DNA from: Polytrichum commune | Lineage: Eukaryota; Streptophyta; Polytrichopsida; Polytrichales; Polytrichaceae | Assembly (NCBI GenBank): GCA_950295325.1 | Contig: OX485804.1 | Span: forward strand, 18,350,001-18,414,000 | Reading direction: 5' to 3' | Length of the DNA: 64,000 nucleotides | In this document: positions 30,800 to 44,762 of the stretch, one piece after another | How the letters are laid out: each line of letters starts with the position of its first letter | Numbering within the stretch: the stretch's first letter is position 1 | The notes under the pieces: generated by a model | Seen by the model: only the letters and a program-made list of their open reading frames with translations | The model's database searches: none | Told to the model about the DNA's origin: nothing | Made by a program: the position numbers and the translations under genes

Positions 30800-33700
30800 T
30801 GTATGAAAAAAGACCACCACTTAGTTAGTACAACTAGTTTAGTGTGGTTTGGAAGCGCATAGTTTGGGTGGTCATCTAAGATGCACTTGTATGACACCCA
30901 AATGGGTGTTCAAATGCAAAGTTTAGTTTGACCCACACAAAAACACCATAATCTGTGTAGATAGCTCATGCAACCTTTTACTTGGAATTCGGATCTTCCT
31001 TTTTAGGGATTAAGGTACTAGATAGATAGATAGATAGATAGAAACTTTGTCCTACAGGAAGGCAAGCATACATGAAGAGTCTCTCATGGGTCCTCACTAA
31101 CGAAATATTAAAAATAGCATGAGACCAAATATAGGGTTCTATTTATTTTTGCAAGCATTTTTTAATAATATTCAAAGTAATATAGGATGAATTGTATTCA
31201 CATATTGCATAATAAATAATTTATGCTACCCTTTAATGTCATGTATTATTTTTTTGTAGAACTACATATAGAGTATTGTGTTTAGGATGATACAAAACTT
31301 CTAGAGGGTCACAAGGTTTTTCCACTCACAACCTCAACTCTTGAGCATTTAGAAGTGTTCATGTAGTGCTAAATTGTGTTATTATAGTGTTTTTGTATTG
31401 TTTAGCAATGATCTTGTTCATCATGTTGTATCCCTATCATTGTTTGGTGTCTCAATCCCATGTCATTTATGTATTCCACCTTTCAGGGACAAACTTAATA
31501 ACATAAGGCAACTTGTGTCTTATGTTAATGGGTTGCCTTATATTACTAAGATTATTGATAAAGGGTTCATTAAAATGCCACACATGAGAGATTTTTAACA
31601 AAATAGAAGAGGCATTTTTGGAACTAACGTAGGGGTAGATGTCAATGAAAAAAATTTTAAGTTCAAACTACCAAAGGGTGCAAGATTATGGGAAAGTGTA
31701 GAAATACAAAAAAATAGGGTACTAGAAAGAGAAAATATTAGATAAATACCCCCTCTCTCCTGGGAAAAGCTTCGATGCACGTATATACAAAAACTATGAG
31801 ATATTGAGGTACCCCTGGAGTCTCTTCATGATTCTCTAGTCATCATGGAAATAACGTTGTCAAGTAGAGAGGGGTCCACTTTGGGAAAGCACTGGGCTTT
31901 TGGCTGCAACTAGATTTGCTTGCCGGACCGTCGAATCTTCTTGTCTTCAAAAGTCTCGGTCTTCAATTTCTTCAAAACTTCAACCTCTTTCCCGTTGGCC
32001 TATCCTGTTGCGGCTCTAAACGGGTTAAGGGTAAGGGTAGGGTGATAAGAAAACATAGGCCTCGGACGGGTAAAACAGGACGTCAGAACACGAGCTAACG
32101 TCCGACAGATTGGCTCCTAAACTTTCAAACCCACGGTGACCAGCAATCGCGCCTCACCAGTGGGAACAACAGAGTACAACCTTGTGGGTCATCAATCCCA
32201 CTTCGTTGTCACAAACACAAAATGAGGTTTTTATGGTTTCCCACAAAAAAACCCGCAACAATTTTATGATGCAAAGAAATTCAAGTACAAACTAGCCTCC
32301 AAATCCGGCTGGGAATCACAAAAAATGACAACGGACCACAAACCACAACACACTTGAATTTTCAAAATTCTTCAATCTTCAAATCTTCACGCCAAATTGA
32401 TCGATTCAAATCTTTACAAAAAAAAATCTATCGATAAGTGCTACTTCCTTAAAGGATTGTTGCCAACAAAAAACTTGTCCGTTTTTTTGTGGTCGGTCGA
32501 AGTCTCAACCCTTCTATGCAAGAGCTAACAGACTTCCCTCCACTCAAACTAGCACAACTTTTGTTTTTGCTAACTCTCATTCAAGCAAGTGATCACTCAA
32601 GAGAAAACAGTCCCATGAAACGCAACTCTTTCATATTTTATTTTCTGATTCTCATCAAATTCACACAAAACACAACAATGAGTTTTCCTCAACAAAAAAA
32701 TTAAAATAAATTAAAATAAATCTTGTCTCCCCAACCTCTCTTCTCTTCAACCACACATGTGAGATAAGGCCAAAAATCCTCCTCTTATCCTCATCACATG
32801 GCTTCTAATTAACCATTGGTCTAACAATAAACTAAGGATAAAACTAGAAGTAAGGCTAAAAGGGTAATAAGAATAAACTAAGAGTAAAAAAGAGAGATAA
32901 AATTAAAAAGGGTAAACTAAAAGTCACTAAGAATAAACAAAAAGGTAATCTATTTCTACTCCCTTTTACTTTCCTCCAAATCAAAGAATCGTAATGCAAC
33001 ACAAAATAAGTTCACATGTAAATGGTGTACGCATTTACACTACGACAACGTGGGTCCAAGACCTTGGGTATTTCCTTAAGTCGTCTTGAAGACTTATGAA
33101 AAGCACATTGAATATTAGTTATAGGACAAAAGTAACACAATAAGATAATCATCCAAGTTAAGTTTTCGTATAAAGCAATCAATGTGGCCCATTCTAGAAA
33201 TTTAGTGTGGGTTAAATATTAATGTGACCCACATTAATTCTCATTATAAGAATTAGTGTGGGCTCTGGATAATGATTGCGGCCCACAACATCGGGACTAT
33301 TTAGTGTACATGTTATAAAGCATGCTAAACATGTTAAAGACACCTAATATAAGACACTAATTAACAACACAAAGAATTTAACTTCAATATTAACCTGTTG
33401 AGGCTCAAGCGTGCCATAGAGTAGAGTTACCCATTACTCTCCAAGTCAAACTCAAAGTGAGTTGGTTAAAATGTGAGTTTAGGAGATTATAACAAAGTGA
33501 CCCAAGTCTGTTAAGGATTAACCAAATATGCTAAAAGAGTTGAAGTTTAAACATATCAACTTTTTGGCTTGTCATACTAGGGGCAAATGGGCCAAATTAG
33601 CTTGCACCAGGATGATGTAGGGTTTAATAGAGTTAGACCTATGCCCACCACCTTCCCTAGTTTTCCCCACTATACTCACCTTTCCACATTAATAGTTCTA

Positions 33701-34613
33701 TGATCTTTCCACATTTGTTTCCTTATTCCTTTGTCAGTTTTTTGGGGGGGTGGAGAGGGGCTCTTGGGCATGTGGCATTTTTTTCTTTGGAAACTAAACT
33801 TACCACCACCACCACCACTGAGTTTTCCGTTGTATATAGATTTTTAACTTTGAACTAAATAAATTGATCTTGAATGAAGACTTGGTTGATATTTTTCAAG
33901 GTGTGATGAGCATTTTACATTCTTGATGTGCACTTTTTATGGATGATATGGAAAGATATGGTAGCTTGAATGAAAAATGATGATGATTCAAAACATTTGT
34001 GGGTGACTTTTTGATGTGGCATATATATAATGACGGATCCTGAGCAAAGTTACTCTCTTGAGGGGGGTGGGGAGGAGACTCAATGTAGCATGCTTGGTAG
34101 CATGCATGTGTAGGAAAGGGTGTTTGAGAAAAACAATTGGCTTACAAAGAATACATATAGGAGGGTATTGTTTCATCTAAATTTTTACAAATAAATAGGG
34201 TGTTTTATGGGAAGGTAGGTATACCCTAAGATTTCTCAAAAGAGGAGTTGAGTTCATCCATATATACCTTATACCTCCAAAAAGTTCATATGCGTTAATC
34301 CATGAAGCAAGGTCTATCAACCCCTGCATTATACTTCAATAACTTCATCAAAACAAAGTGATCTATGAGAATACATCTAGACAATATCAATTTTTCTTCT
34401 TCTAATCCCTTGTATTTTGTATAGATGATGGACGTGATTACATCTAGAAGATCAAATCTTATATATGCACATATATTAGACTACTAGGTAATTCATGATT
34501 TGTAAATAAAATTTATTTTTTGGTCATGAAAAATTTGTACATAGGGATTTATAATAAAGGCTCATGCATGCACATGTGGCTATGAATCTCAAAGAAGAGT
34601 CCCCCCCCCCTCC
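30800..34613. other. Gene-free AT-rich DNA with simple repeats
   Basis: No gene recognised. A (GATA)n microsatellite lies at about 31020-31042 and a (CCA)n run near 33803-33818. Near 33180-33290 are three phrases of the AATGTGGCCCACATTA type, also found at 13400 and 28740, marking a dispersed repeat. A C-run of ten lies at 34601. Confidence 0.45.
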
Positions 34614-34739
34614 CAAGTAGAAACAAGGTATCAAAATGACATGATCATATGACATGAAGTGACTAGAATGACCAATGGGTGTCATTTTGGTCACTTCATG
34701 TTAAATAGTCTTGTCATTTTGATACATTGTTTCTACTTG
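34614..34739. repeat. Compact 126-nt foldback
   Basis: Arms of about 58 bases separated by only a few bases. The left arm runs CAAGTAGAAACAAGGTATCA to GACATGAAGTGAC, and the right arm reverse complements to CAAGTAGAAACAATGTATCA and AACATGAAGTGAC. Pairing by eye is clearly above 80 percent. A transcript would form a single long hairpin, so a small MITE or a miRNA-like precursor is possible. Strand of transcription is unknown. Confidence 0.7.
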
Positions 34740-37700
34740 TGTTTGCTACACTACTATTGAAGTGTCTCAATAAGAGTGTTGCATCAACATAGGTGGGTAT
34801 GAAGCTCAAGCCGTGAAGCTCACATTCGTCATGGTATAGATAATGAAGGAGTCTCGGTTTAAACACAAGCTCAAGAAGCAATTTAATCGCTTCTCGTCTC
34901 ATATTACCTTGTTTCTAGAAGAAGGTGTTGCACAAAAATGCATGTTTTTGGGTTTGTGATGATAAATGGGTCACACCCTTAACCATTTGAGAGAGAAACT
35001 ATTGACTTCTGAAGTCATGTATCATACAAAATTCTATAATGCAGTGTATTGTATTGACTCCTGAAGTCATGTAGATGAAGTCCGTCAGTGTCAAAGTTGG
35101 AGGGTCACATGAGGTCATTTCTGGGAGATTTTCCCTTTGTCATGGAGCAAACAACATGTGCATAACCATCTAGTCAAGTTGTGCATAACCGTCACCTCGT
35201 CTTAAGGGAAAAACCCCCACCCAAATTGGGCATCATATGTGAAAAATATTGGCTCCTAAATTTGGAAACTACATACGGGCAGCTCATGAGATCATATCCC
35301 AAAACAAGCAAATGCCAACCTAACATAAATTTCTACATGCTTAGAGTATGAGGTTTCTATATGTTATTTTGGCACGCATAATAGTGGGCACCACCCTACA
35401 TCACTAGATACCTTCCATCCAAATTAATTGCCACCTAGTGGGTTGCAAACCCCATTAGAATATTAGGTGGCAACCCATTTTAGGTTGCAAGAGTGCTTAA
35501 GGGTTAAGGTGTGTGGGTGTTATGAGTTTGTTTTCATATTCTCTAACTTCTACTGATTAGATTCACACAACAAAACTCATGTTGCACTAACAAATCTATG
35601 ATGAAACATATACAAAAATTGGATTGAAAATCAAACCTCCCTTGAGTTAGTTATGGTTATCAGAAGTGAATGTTTGTTGATTTCTAAACTGGATACATAA
35701 GTCCTCCCATTGTGTTCACTAAAGAGTGTAAGGTAGTTATAAATATTTTGAAGACGTAGTCCACTCTCTTTTTAACATGTGTCTTTATGTTGTTGCTCTT
35801 TGATCCTCAACAAACCATATATCAATCAAATATAGGGGGTCTGAATAAGAAAATGAGCCACATGTGACCCATCTACCTTGATCAGTCTGCAAAATGTACA
35901 AACAAAGCAACAAAGGATGACAATAATACACTTTTTTTCCTTCTTTAAAAAACTATAGTTATAAATTGTGGTGACTCTGTTGTGGTGAATTCCAAGCCTA
36001 CCACAATGATATGTTTTCTTTAGACAGATAGAAGATTATAATGCAGATATATAGGACAAAGGCAATTTGTTGGTTGCTCATGCATGAGTCCAAATGTTGT
36101 TGTTGCTCATACTTTTAGGACCTTTAGTACTTTCAGATCCATAACATTATTCAACTGAGTTTGTATATTGGGTGGGGCCGGGAACAAGCCATTTTCTATA
36201 CGGAATTGTATTTTATTTATTCTCACACCAGAATATTGCACTGGCCTATACATTCAAGCTGAAAAACTTGGGTGAAGTAGTATACTGATATTCTAAGCAT
36301 GGAACGATTGACAATAGTTATATAATGTTATGTCGCAAATCAATACATCTTATCTTGATGCTATTCACGGTGTTTTGAAAGGCAAAGAGAATATTGATTG
36401 TTGGTTTGGGCTAGGTGCTATGTTTGTGCAACAAGTCAATGCTTGTTTTGCGAAAGCAACAAAATTTAGCATGGAGTAAGGTTGTTGCACACCACTATGA
36501 CTGTTGGAATATTTAAGCAACTCCACCAATAATGGTAGGAGTCTCTATACCACTCCCACTCTTGTTGGTCCCATGAGCGTGACAAAATTGTAGCGTTTCA
36601 TTTCTCAAACTCAACCAGTTGATCTATAGGTAGCGGAGGTTGCTACCCCCAACAAACTCTTCATTCACGTTGACCCTTCGGGCCAGTGTTCCTCTCTCTC
36701 TAGCGGAGGTTGGTTCTCTCCTTTCATTGTCTTGTATCATGTATATTGGATGATCAATAAGTTTGTATAATTGTTTGTTACCCTTTGTTATCACATGAAA
36801 ATATAGTTGCAATGTATGATTGATGGTTAGAAGATACTTCTCCAAGTTGGTTGAAAAGATAACAATGTCTTCAAGTCTTGAATTTGTTTTATAGAAAATA
36901 TATGGTTTTCAAATTGGGGAAGAACCTCGGTAAAAAAATGAAGGTAATGTAACATTGTAATTCAACACACAAATGGATGCTGATGGCATTGCACATAACA
37001 TGACCGGATATTTCTCAAGGCTGTTACTTTTGCAATATAATTGGCCTAAAATTGACAGAATTGGCCTCTGATGTTGTTAACAAATTGGGTTTGGTGTGAT
37101 ATATGTGTGCTTTATGTGCTCACATGTCTTATGAGACCATCTAATTTGGGGTTTAATTTGACTTCTAACACACACAATATTATGAGATTTTGAGCATGTG
37201 TATACCAAAGGTCATTATGACATTGTAGGCATAGTTGCACGTACACATTTTCATCCATGGAACTTAATGTCATAAATGAAAGGAGTGGAGTTATTTTGGA
37301 CTACTTTTAATTGAATAAGATGTGAAATTTTGTTTTTATATTCACTTTGGGACCACTCCCATATATCCAACAAGTGTCTCATATGCACAGTTTAAACAAA
37401 AGGCATGTTTGTTTGGTTGTGGTAGACCACTCTATTACACAATGTGTGGCATCTGAGTAAGCACACAAAAATGCCAGTTCAGGAGCATTTGCAACCGTGG
37501 AGCTGCAAACGGACCTCTATCATCAACTTTTTCAAGGCAAAACCACATGTTATGTCCCACTTCCAAAGTCCATGTACATCAAGAATTATTATCGTCCACC
37601 AATTATGTCATAAAGGCCCTCACTCAAGAGCCCTTCGTCTCACCATAACTTACTTTTTGAGCCCATCTAACCTTTGGGACAATGAGACCTTCTCAAGAAC

Positions 37701-40315
37701 GTCTAATCCACGCAAAGTAAACCATGATCCACTCCTCAAGAAAAACCTTCCAAGGTTGCTAGTTGCATGTTCCGAGTTGCTAGTTGCCTGGGTGGTGCTA
37801 ATTGCTTGTGGTGGTTGTATTTTGGCCCTTTCTTGTAATTGATTTTTCAATTTATACCAAAAGAAAAAAGAAAAAGAAAAAAGAAAATCTTTGTGAGCCA
37901 TAAAAAGAGCCTCTTAGACATTGTTAACAAACTATAAATTTTTTTTAAACTACATACATGGGTTATTTGTAGGTGGGGAAAATCATGTAACCTTCCATTA
38001 ACTCCTAAAGGCCGAAGAAAAATCACCTTAAAATTGCCTACGATAGTTCAATCCTATCAAGAAGTTCATTGAACAAACTAGTGACCTGAGTATGGTAGAT
38101 ATGGACATATGGATGAAAGCTTTGTAGAGTTCAAAGTTTCCACAAAAACATTTAGTTGTCTACGTGCACTTGTATGTTGGTATTGTTGGACAACCATAGC
38201 TACCCAAATAAAAAACATCCGCCTCATCCTTTATGGATTAAAATACTTAGAATATCAACAGTAGAGGCCTGTTTGCGGCTTCATGAATGGAGACACCCTA
38301 AGCATATGTGAACCTCAAAATGATTCACCCTACACAAGCAACTTATACATCGCGGAATATGGATATGCCTGCATGCATATTGTAAGTACATTGATTATCC
38401 CAATTCGTGGGTATGTTACTAATTTCTGAGACACACACTATTCAGCCAAGTCTCAAAATTAACAAGAGCTTAAATTGTTTATCAAGTGATACTAAATTCT
38501 TGAACACATGCTCATTCAACATATAATTTTTTTTAAATCAGTGTGTGCGCTCTAAGGTGTTTGTAGAACAATTACATAGTTTATATACAAATAGACGCTT
38601 GTTAGTGAACAGTGCCATGATGAATAATGCGAGTACTTTTAGTGAATAATATTGCTATGAATAGTGTCTTTTCAGTTAATAATGTTAGGATGAACAATGC
38701 TTCCTAGATCTTTTGGTGGCACTAATTTCCCACACTCATTAGCAAACCTCCCTCACTAATTGGGTTAATCAGTGTAGCAATAAGCCGCATGAGGGAATAG
38801 TGTTAATTCCGTTATGTAGGTAGGTACTAGTTATGGGCAAGCTACAAATGAAGGTGGTAGGTAGAGCTCCATGTAACGTCCCTTGCCTTCTAAAGAGGAC
38901 TACTACTTGAGTGTCGCATTTCCTCCCGTCCTCAATGATTCCATGGGTCACTTCTATTTATCAAACATCATTATTGCTCTCTTATTAAGTTGTGCTAACT
39001 TATTTTCAAACAACTAAACTTGAGTCCCACGGCTGGAGTTACATGTGGAATTTATGCGATTATGAGTCTTTACCGTTAATTTATTGAAATCTCTTTTAAC
39101 CATGTTTCTGCATAACATTGTTAAGCCTCGTGCTCTTTTAATTTTAATTTATTTTTAGATAATGGGAACTTTGCCATGACACTAAGATTGAAGTTGTTCT
39201 CTTTTAAAAATCATAGCATGTTTATTTTCAACCCTTGGTGAATTTATTCTCATGCATAGAATCAACGGCACGTGAAGATTAGCAATGTTATGTGGTGTTC
39301 TTGAACAAAGTAAATTCTACCCACATTACCTTTGAATTATGGTTTAACGTTTGTGCATTAGCATTCATCTAATCACAACAGTAAGATGTTTTCTTTGATA
39401 TCCTTTTTTTTAAAATATACCAATTAACATCATGCATCCTACATAATGTTACTCCACCGTCTTCATGATTTTTTGGGTCACACAAACAAGTTGCAATTGG
39501 TACTTATATAATGCCCCTTGATTCTCTTATCCATCATAGTAAGGCTAAAACTCACCGTGTAGGACACTGTAATCTCACAATTGTGCATGTATGTCAAGTA
39601 GTTGTAAGGAGCTCCTTATAGTTTTTGGCAAATGTTAAACCTCCCCTACAAACTTTTAGGAGGAGGGGTCTCTGTTGGGATAAGGGTGAAGGCCGACAAC
39701 CCGCAATCCTTAGGCAAACCCCGATGACAATTTATTAATCCAACCAAAAAATGATGAACACCCTACCCAACATCAAAAACTTGCATTCTTGAAGGTGGCT
39801 TGCCCATAAAATCCTTATAGAGTGCACCTCACCTTCAAGGTCTAAAATCCAATATATATATGTTCAAATAAGCAATCGGCTGGGATTTCATTTATGAAGT
39901 GAAACCCTCAATAAAAAATGTAATTAACTTGGAACTTACACATATCAAAATATCTTTGTCAACATTGAAGTTATAATTCTTGTGACTGACCATTTGAAAG
40001 GGTCTTTGTCATTTTTGAATCGAACTCAAACTAAGGTGAACATTTTAGCTCAATTTAAAATATTTTTGATGAGTGCCTTCTTCATACACAGTCAAACAAA
40101 TTTGGCATGATTTGAGTGTACTTGAGCATAATTAAACACAAGGCCTAAGTCTAATTTGATGCCTACTTCGGTATCTAGATAAAGGTGAACAGTGGGGAAT
40201 CACCTGTCCACGGATAACTTTCTCTTTGTGAAGAAAATGCCCCCCCCCCCCCCCCTCACGGTCATTAGTTGTCACCTGCCTTTCCAACTTCAAAGCCGCA
40301 AAGATGACAAGTATA
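34740..40315. other. Gene-free DNA with retroposon tail and repeat copies
   Basis: No gene was recognised; the 132-codon frame at 37444-37842 has no visible domain. At 37790-37880 the sequence ends GGTTGTATTTTGGCCC...GATTTTTCAATTTATACC followed by an A-rich tail, as near 14000, so a retroposon 3' end is likely. The stretch 38540-38790 (GTGTGCGCTCTAAGGTGTTTG, AGATCTTTTGGTGGCACTAAT) matches 48985-49220. A run of about 17 C lies at 40239-40255. Confidence 0.45.
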
Positions 40316-40872
40316 AGGTCCAGTTTACACCATGGACCATGGAAGATGGCCTTTTCCCATGGTCCAATTTCTTTAAAAATCAATTTACAAAGCTTTTGGG
40401 CCCCTCACTAGGTGTAAACCAAATACGGATCAAGAGGAATGGCCATACACCAAAAGTGAATGTGCTGATTGTTTTTTAATATATGTCCAAAAAGGGCAGT
40501 TTTTGAAAATAATTTTAAGTTTGACCATTTTCTTGTCTTCTCTTGTCTTCTCTTGTCTTCTCTTGTCTTCGTCCTCTCTTCCCTCAAAAACAATTCATCG
40601 ATTGTTTTTTAAAATAACATTTCTTTCACATGGCCCCTTGCCTTTTTCTACTAGAGCACCTCTTTTGCCCCTTCCACCGCAAAACCCGTTGGACCATGTC
40701 AATGGATAATGTAGGCCTTAGAATATATCTTTTGTGGACCTCGAACTCCATGGTCACTTTGACATTTTCTCCTTGGTGTAAACTAGAGTGGTTCCGGGAC
40801 AAGTTCAATAGCCAATCACAAATTTTACAGGACCTTGGGACAACTTCATGGTTCATGGTGTAAACAACCTCT
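40316..40872. mobile_element. MITE, full copy, about 557 bp
   Basis: Left end AGGTCCAGTTTACACCATGG; the right end, reverse complemented, reads AGGTTGTTTACACCATGAAC. The inverted ends are about 27 bases with a few mismatches. The interior matches 52258-52741 over nearly its whole length, including GTAAACCAAATACGGATCAAG, ACTAGAGCACC and GTTGGACCATGT. This copy carries a (CTTGTCTT)n expansion at 40533-40570. No coding capacity. Superfamily not certain. Confidence 0.75.
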
Positions 40873-42460
40873 AAGAAAAGCCAATGAGAGGATGACTGAC
40901 CTTGCTCAGTTGCCGTTCCCACACAACCCATAGCGGACGTTGTTAACTATATGCTGCTTCTAGGAAGCACAAAGGCCACATCAAATGGGCATGTTGCATT
41001 GGTAGCATTGATGTTGGAGACACTCTACGCCCACTATGCATTTGCTTGCACCACCTACAAAATACAACGCCACCAAGCACTCAAGGAAGAGTGAGCAACA
41101 ACAACACAAGTGGACATCAAGGTGTAAGACCAATGAATAATAGGGGCAAAGACAAATGTGGCAAAGTAGACCCCATATATGGAACTCTACAATCAATCTA
41201 AGGTAAGATTCCTCAACCCTCAAGGCTATTTTAGGTATGGCTTAGGGGGATTCAAAATGGACAAGGAATTGCGCAAGGATTTGAGGTTCGTTGTACCTGC
41301 CCATTTGCAATGATCCACTAACCTCTTCACAATAGGAGAAGATCTTGTGTCCATTTTTGGATTGCCTTGTGATATTTTCTTCAAGATCACTTTGCCATAA
41401 ACCAATGTTAAATTGCCCTCAACATATTTAAGGGCATGTTTGAACAACATGCGCCCAAATGGGATAACGAAATTCAAGAGTGCCGTAGTCTAATGGAAAA
41501 GAAGGATTTACAATCCATTCAAGGAAGAAACCACTAAGTCAAGATTCCTTATCGACAAACTCATTCAAAGTCTTTGCATCAATAAGGTCGAGTGTGTGCA
41601 AATCCATGTTGGAGTTGTATGCCAATGTCATTGTATAGATCACTGCGTTTAACTCTACCGATTGCAAAATCCCATTTGTATGCTTGAACTTTAGATTGCC
41701 TCCCTTCATTGTGTGCTCCCTCTACTATACTACTTTACCGTCACCTTGACAATTTTAGATGCAATTGTATTCGTCGTATTCATGAGATCACAAGGAGCTC
41801 TTCATGCCCCCATTTAAAAGTATGCTTCCTCCGAAATCTTTGGGCTCGGCCAAGCCACCACTTCTCTTGATCCACTCCATGGTTGATTGGACTCATGGGT
41901 GACCATTCCTCCAACCAATCACTCCATTCCATTTTTGAGTTGTCTTCACAATTGGTGAGACACCCACAATGCTCCTTTGCACAATCACTTCCAAGACCAA
42001 GTAGCATTGTTGAATTTGAAGTGCTTTAGACAAGTCCTCCATGGAATTATTATAGTAAATCAAGTTTCTCACACAGTCAACCTATTATCCTTTGAAAGAT
42101 ATGGGTTCCCATTTATCCATTGTTGTCATATGGTAACAATCCTTAATGACTGCCTTATTCATTTCTTGTTAGGGTCTGCATTTGGATTCTAGGTGTTTAT
42201 ATATTGGAGGCCCTTGGAGCAATCTTGGGCTCCCTTGAGTTTTGTTTTCCAGATTGTGGCTAAGTTATTGTGCTCTTGTCTTTGTTTGTCTGATGCAATC
42301 GTTGAGTTATAAGCTATGGATCAAAGAATGTTCAATGACTTTCTCATCGGAAAGTGAAAGTGGGTTTTATATGTAATAAAGGCATATGTCATTCATGACA
42401 TATATTTTGTACATGTAGTGGAGGCATTTATTACATTAAATTGAAAAGCTTTTTATAAAT
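40873..42460. other. Gene-free DNA
   Basis: No frame, RNA gene or repeat with clear ends recognised. Short frames of 70 to 83 codons have no visible domains. Confidence 0.4.
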
Positions 42461-42463
42461 ACA

Positions 42464-42794
42464 CACTAGAAGAAAATTATGTGAAAAAGAACCGCAATCG
42501 TTTTCCCATTGCGGTTCTTTTGACCACCCTGCTGTGCAGTTGCTAAATGACTGCATATTTTCTTTCTCGCTTTTCGACTGTAATTCTATTAATTTGGGGC
42601 GTGTAATATACCGTTGGAAAGGTATTTTCAAGACCTTTGCAACGGTGTGTTACAAGCCCCCAGATTTTCAAATTTTTAGCTGGTAAACCCAAAAAACAAA
42701 TCTGTAGTCGTTTAACGACTGCAGAGCAGCGTGGTCAAAAGAACCGCAATGGAAAAACGACTGTGTTTCTTTTTCGCATAGTTTTCTACTAGTG
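42464..42794. mobile_element. CACTA-type MITE, 331 bp
   Basis: Left end CACTAGAAGAAAATTATG and right end, reverse complemented, CACTAGTAGAAAACTATG. The inverted ends extend about 90 bases (CATTGCGGTTCTTTTGACCA is identical in both). A 3-bp target duplication ACA flanks both ends (42461-42463 and 42795-42797). CACTA start and 3-bp duplication define the CACTA (En/Spm) superfamily. It encodes nothing and needs a transposase from elsewhere. Internal hairpins (AACCGCAATC...CATTGCGGTT) lie near each end. Confidence 0.92.
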
Positions 42795-42797
42795 ACA

Positions 42798-43149
42798 TCA
42801 ATCCATTTTCTAGCATGCCGGTAGTACATATACAATTCTTTTTCTCTTTTATCTTCTTGTATGCAGGGGATTTAATTTTATGGCGACCCATGCACATATT
42901 TAGGTTTCCAATGAAGAGTCCACCCCCATGGAGAATGGCTCACGAACAGTAGAAACTCGTGAACAATTCTGATGCCTAAAATCCCCAAGAATTTTACAAG
43001 ATGAACCATGGTATTCTACTACACCTTCGGTGAAACAATTCTTGGAATCATTTAACCCCCTGCATTAGAATCAATAAATAAATAACCAACATCGGGCAAC
43101 CCGACGTGAATTTGAGCCCGTTAAACCTACCCTGCTCAAGAATCCTCTT
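42798..43149. other. Spacer with dispersed repeat fragment
   Basis: No gene. GTGAATTTGAGCCCGTTAAACC near 43110 is the third copy of a phrase also found near 30560 and, inverted, near 50870. Confidence 0.45.
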
Positions 43150-43285
43150 GGTGCAGGGTGGGCTTTACAGCCTACCTTGCAGTGGGTGAGCTTTACAGCC
43201 TACCTTGCAGTGGGTGGGCTTTACATCCTACCTTGCAGTGGGTGGACTTTATAGCCTATCTTGCAGTGGGTGGGCTCTTGGCTTC
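43150..43285 (+). repeat. 28-bp tandem repeat
   Basis: Four to five copies of GGGCTTTACAGCCTACCTTG plus CAGTGGGT. CTTTACA/CTTTATA words fall at about 43163, 43191, 43219 and 43247, a regular 28-base step. Confidence 0.85.
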
Positions 43286-44754
43286 CTACCTATCTAACTA
43301 GTTTTTCCCATCAAGTAGAGAGAAGATTTCAGAATAGGAATCGAACCGCCAACCACTCCTATGACAAATGGGAGATTAAGATCATATATCAGTCCAATAC
43401 TCATCATGAGTATAAGCGCTCTCCCAAAAACCCAACACATTCAATTCATATGGTCAGATGTTCTAGCAAACATGTACTCACCATGCTTACCTGATTCACC
43501 GCCGGCTTTATGCCATCCATGAAGCTGATGCAAATTAACTTGTGTAGCCTCAAAAGACCCAGATCGTCGGCCATGCTTCCTGCTACACAAAGCCAAAGTT
43601 ACTACTGCCATTGTTTGTAGTGGCATCATCGCACATTGTCTTAGCATGTTTAGTGCCCGTAATGTGCTTGCAAAGCTTGACTTCAAGTCCTTCCTGTGGT
43701 GGGCAAAGCTGAAAGAAACTCCTACATCATATGCACTTTACCCTAAAACCACTGTAATTTTGGGGACAAGCTTCTCAGGATCGCCTACTTAGTTTGGAAG
43801 AAGGTTGTGGGTAGCGAGCACGGTCAAGTACATGGAAAAGTGCACTGGTATACTAAAACCATAATTGTTTTGGTCAACATAAACATAAAAGTAGTAGCAA
43901 AGTGTTGTTTGAATTGGATATTATTTTCTCATGGTGCCGTCCATTGTTGTGTTAGGTACTCAAATATAGAATGTCAAGATGAGATTTCTTGAAACTTATC
44001 ATTAAAAGTACTACTAAAAAGATAACGGCTAATTTTGGTTTTGGACGTAGATTTCATGCCCTTAATATAATTTTATCACGTTTCAAACAGATTCTAGACG
44101 ATTATGTGTTCAATATCTCTACTTGCACACTACTTGCACCATCTTCTAAACATGTAGACTATTCTTGAAGAAGCATTTTATCAACATGAATTGCTTGGGT
44201 TTGTAGATCAATGTGTTTTCCAAATGTTTATGATTTTTCCCCCACAAAATTCAAAGTTAGTATAATATTTTGAATCACTTTCGCTTAACCCTGTGCATGA
44301 CAATGGAGTTGTGTACTTGACAGTGCTTGTGCCCAATGCAAGTCTCTCGTTTGCATTGACATTTGACACAATCTCCGTTCCCTCTCGAACATCGTATTTG
44401 TGGTCTTCGCCTATCTTCACAATAACTTGCACTTCGAACCAAATCGTGGATGCTTCACAAAGGCGCACCCCTTCCCTCCTACACCAATTTTGCACACGGT
44501 CGTTACACACCGTGTAACTCTTCTTGAAGTCAACAAACATTTCTTTGCAGATTTAGTGCTTCATGGTCCCCTACCATGCACCCAAAGTCCTTCTTGCATC
44601 CGTTACAAATGACCTTCGCACCTCCCACTCCCTCATGGTCCTTGGACTTAAAGCATGTCCACATGTGGTCTTCTAGTGAAACCCACTTCGGGCCACTTCT
44701 TTACATTATTTGTGACCCACACATATCAATCCATCGATCGCATCCTTTGGCACC
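43286..44754. other. Gene-free DNA
   Basis: No gene recognised. Frames of up to 110 codons near 44208-44540 have no visible domain. Confidence 0.4.
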
Positions 44755-44762
44755 ATGTAAGG

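Noticed and set aside
37444-37842. 132-codon frame as gene
   Set aside because: No domain, ends in a retroposon-like A-rich tail.
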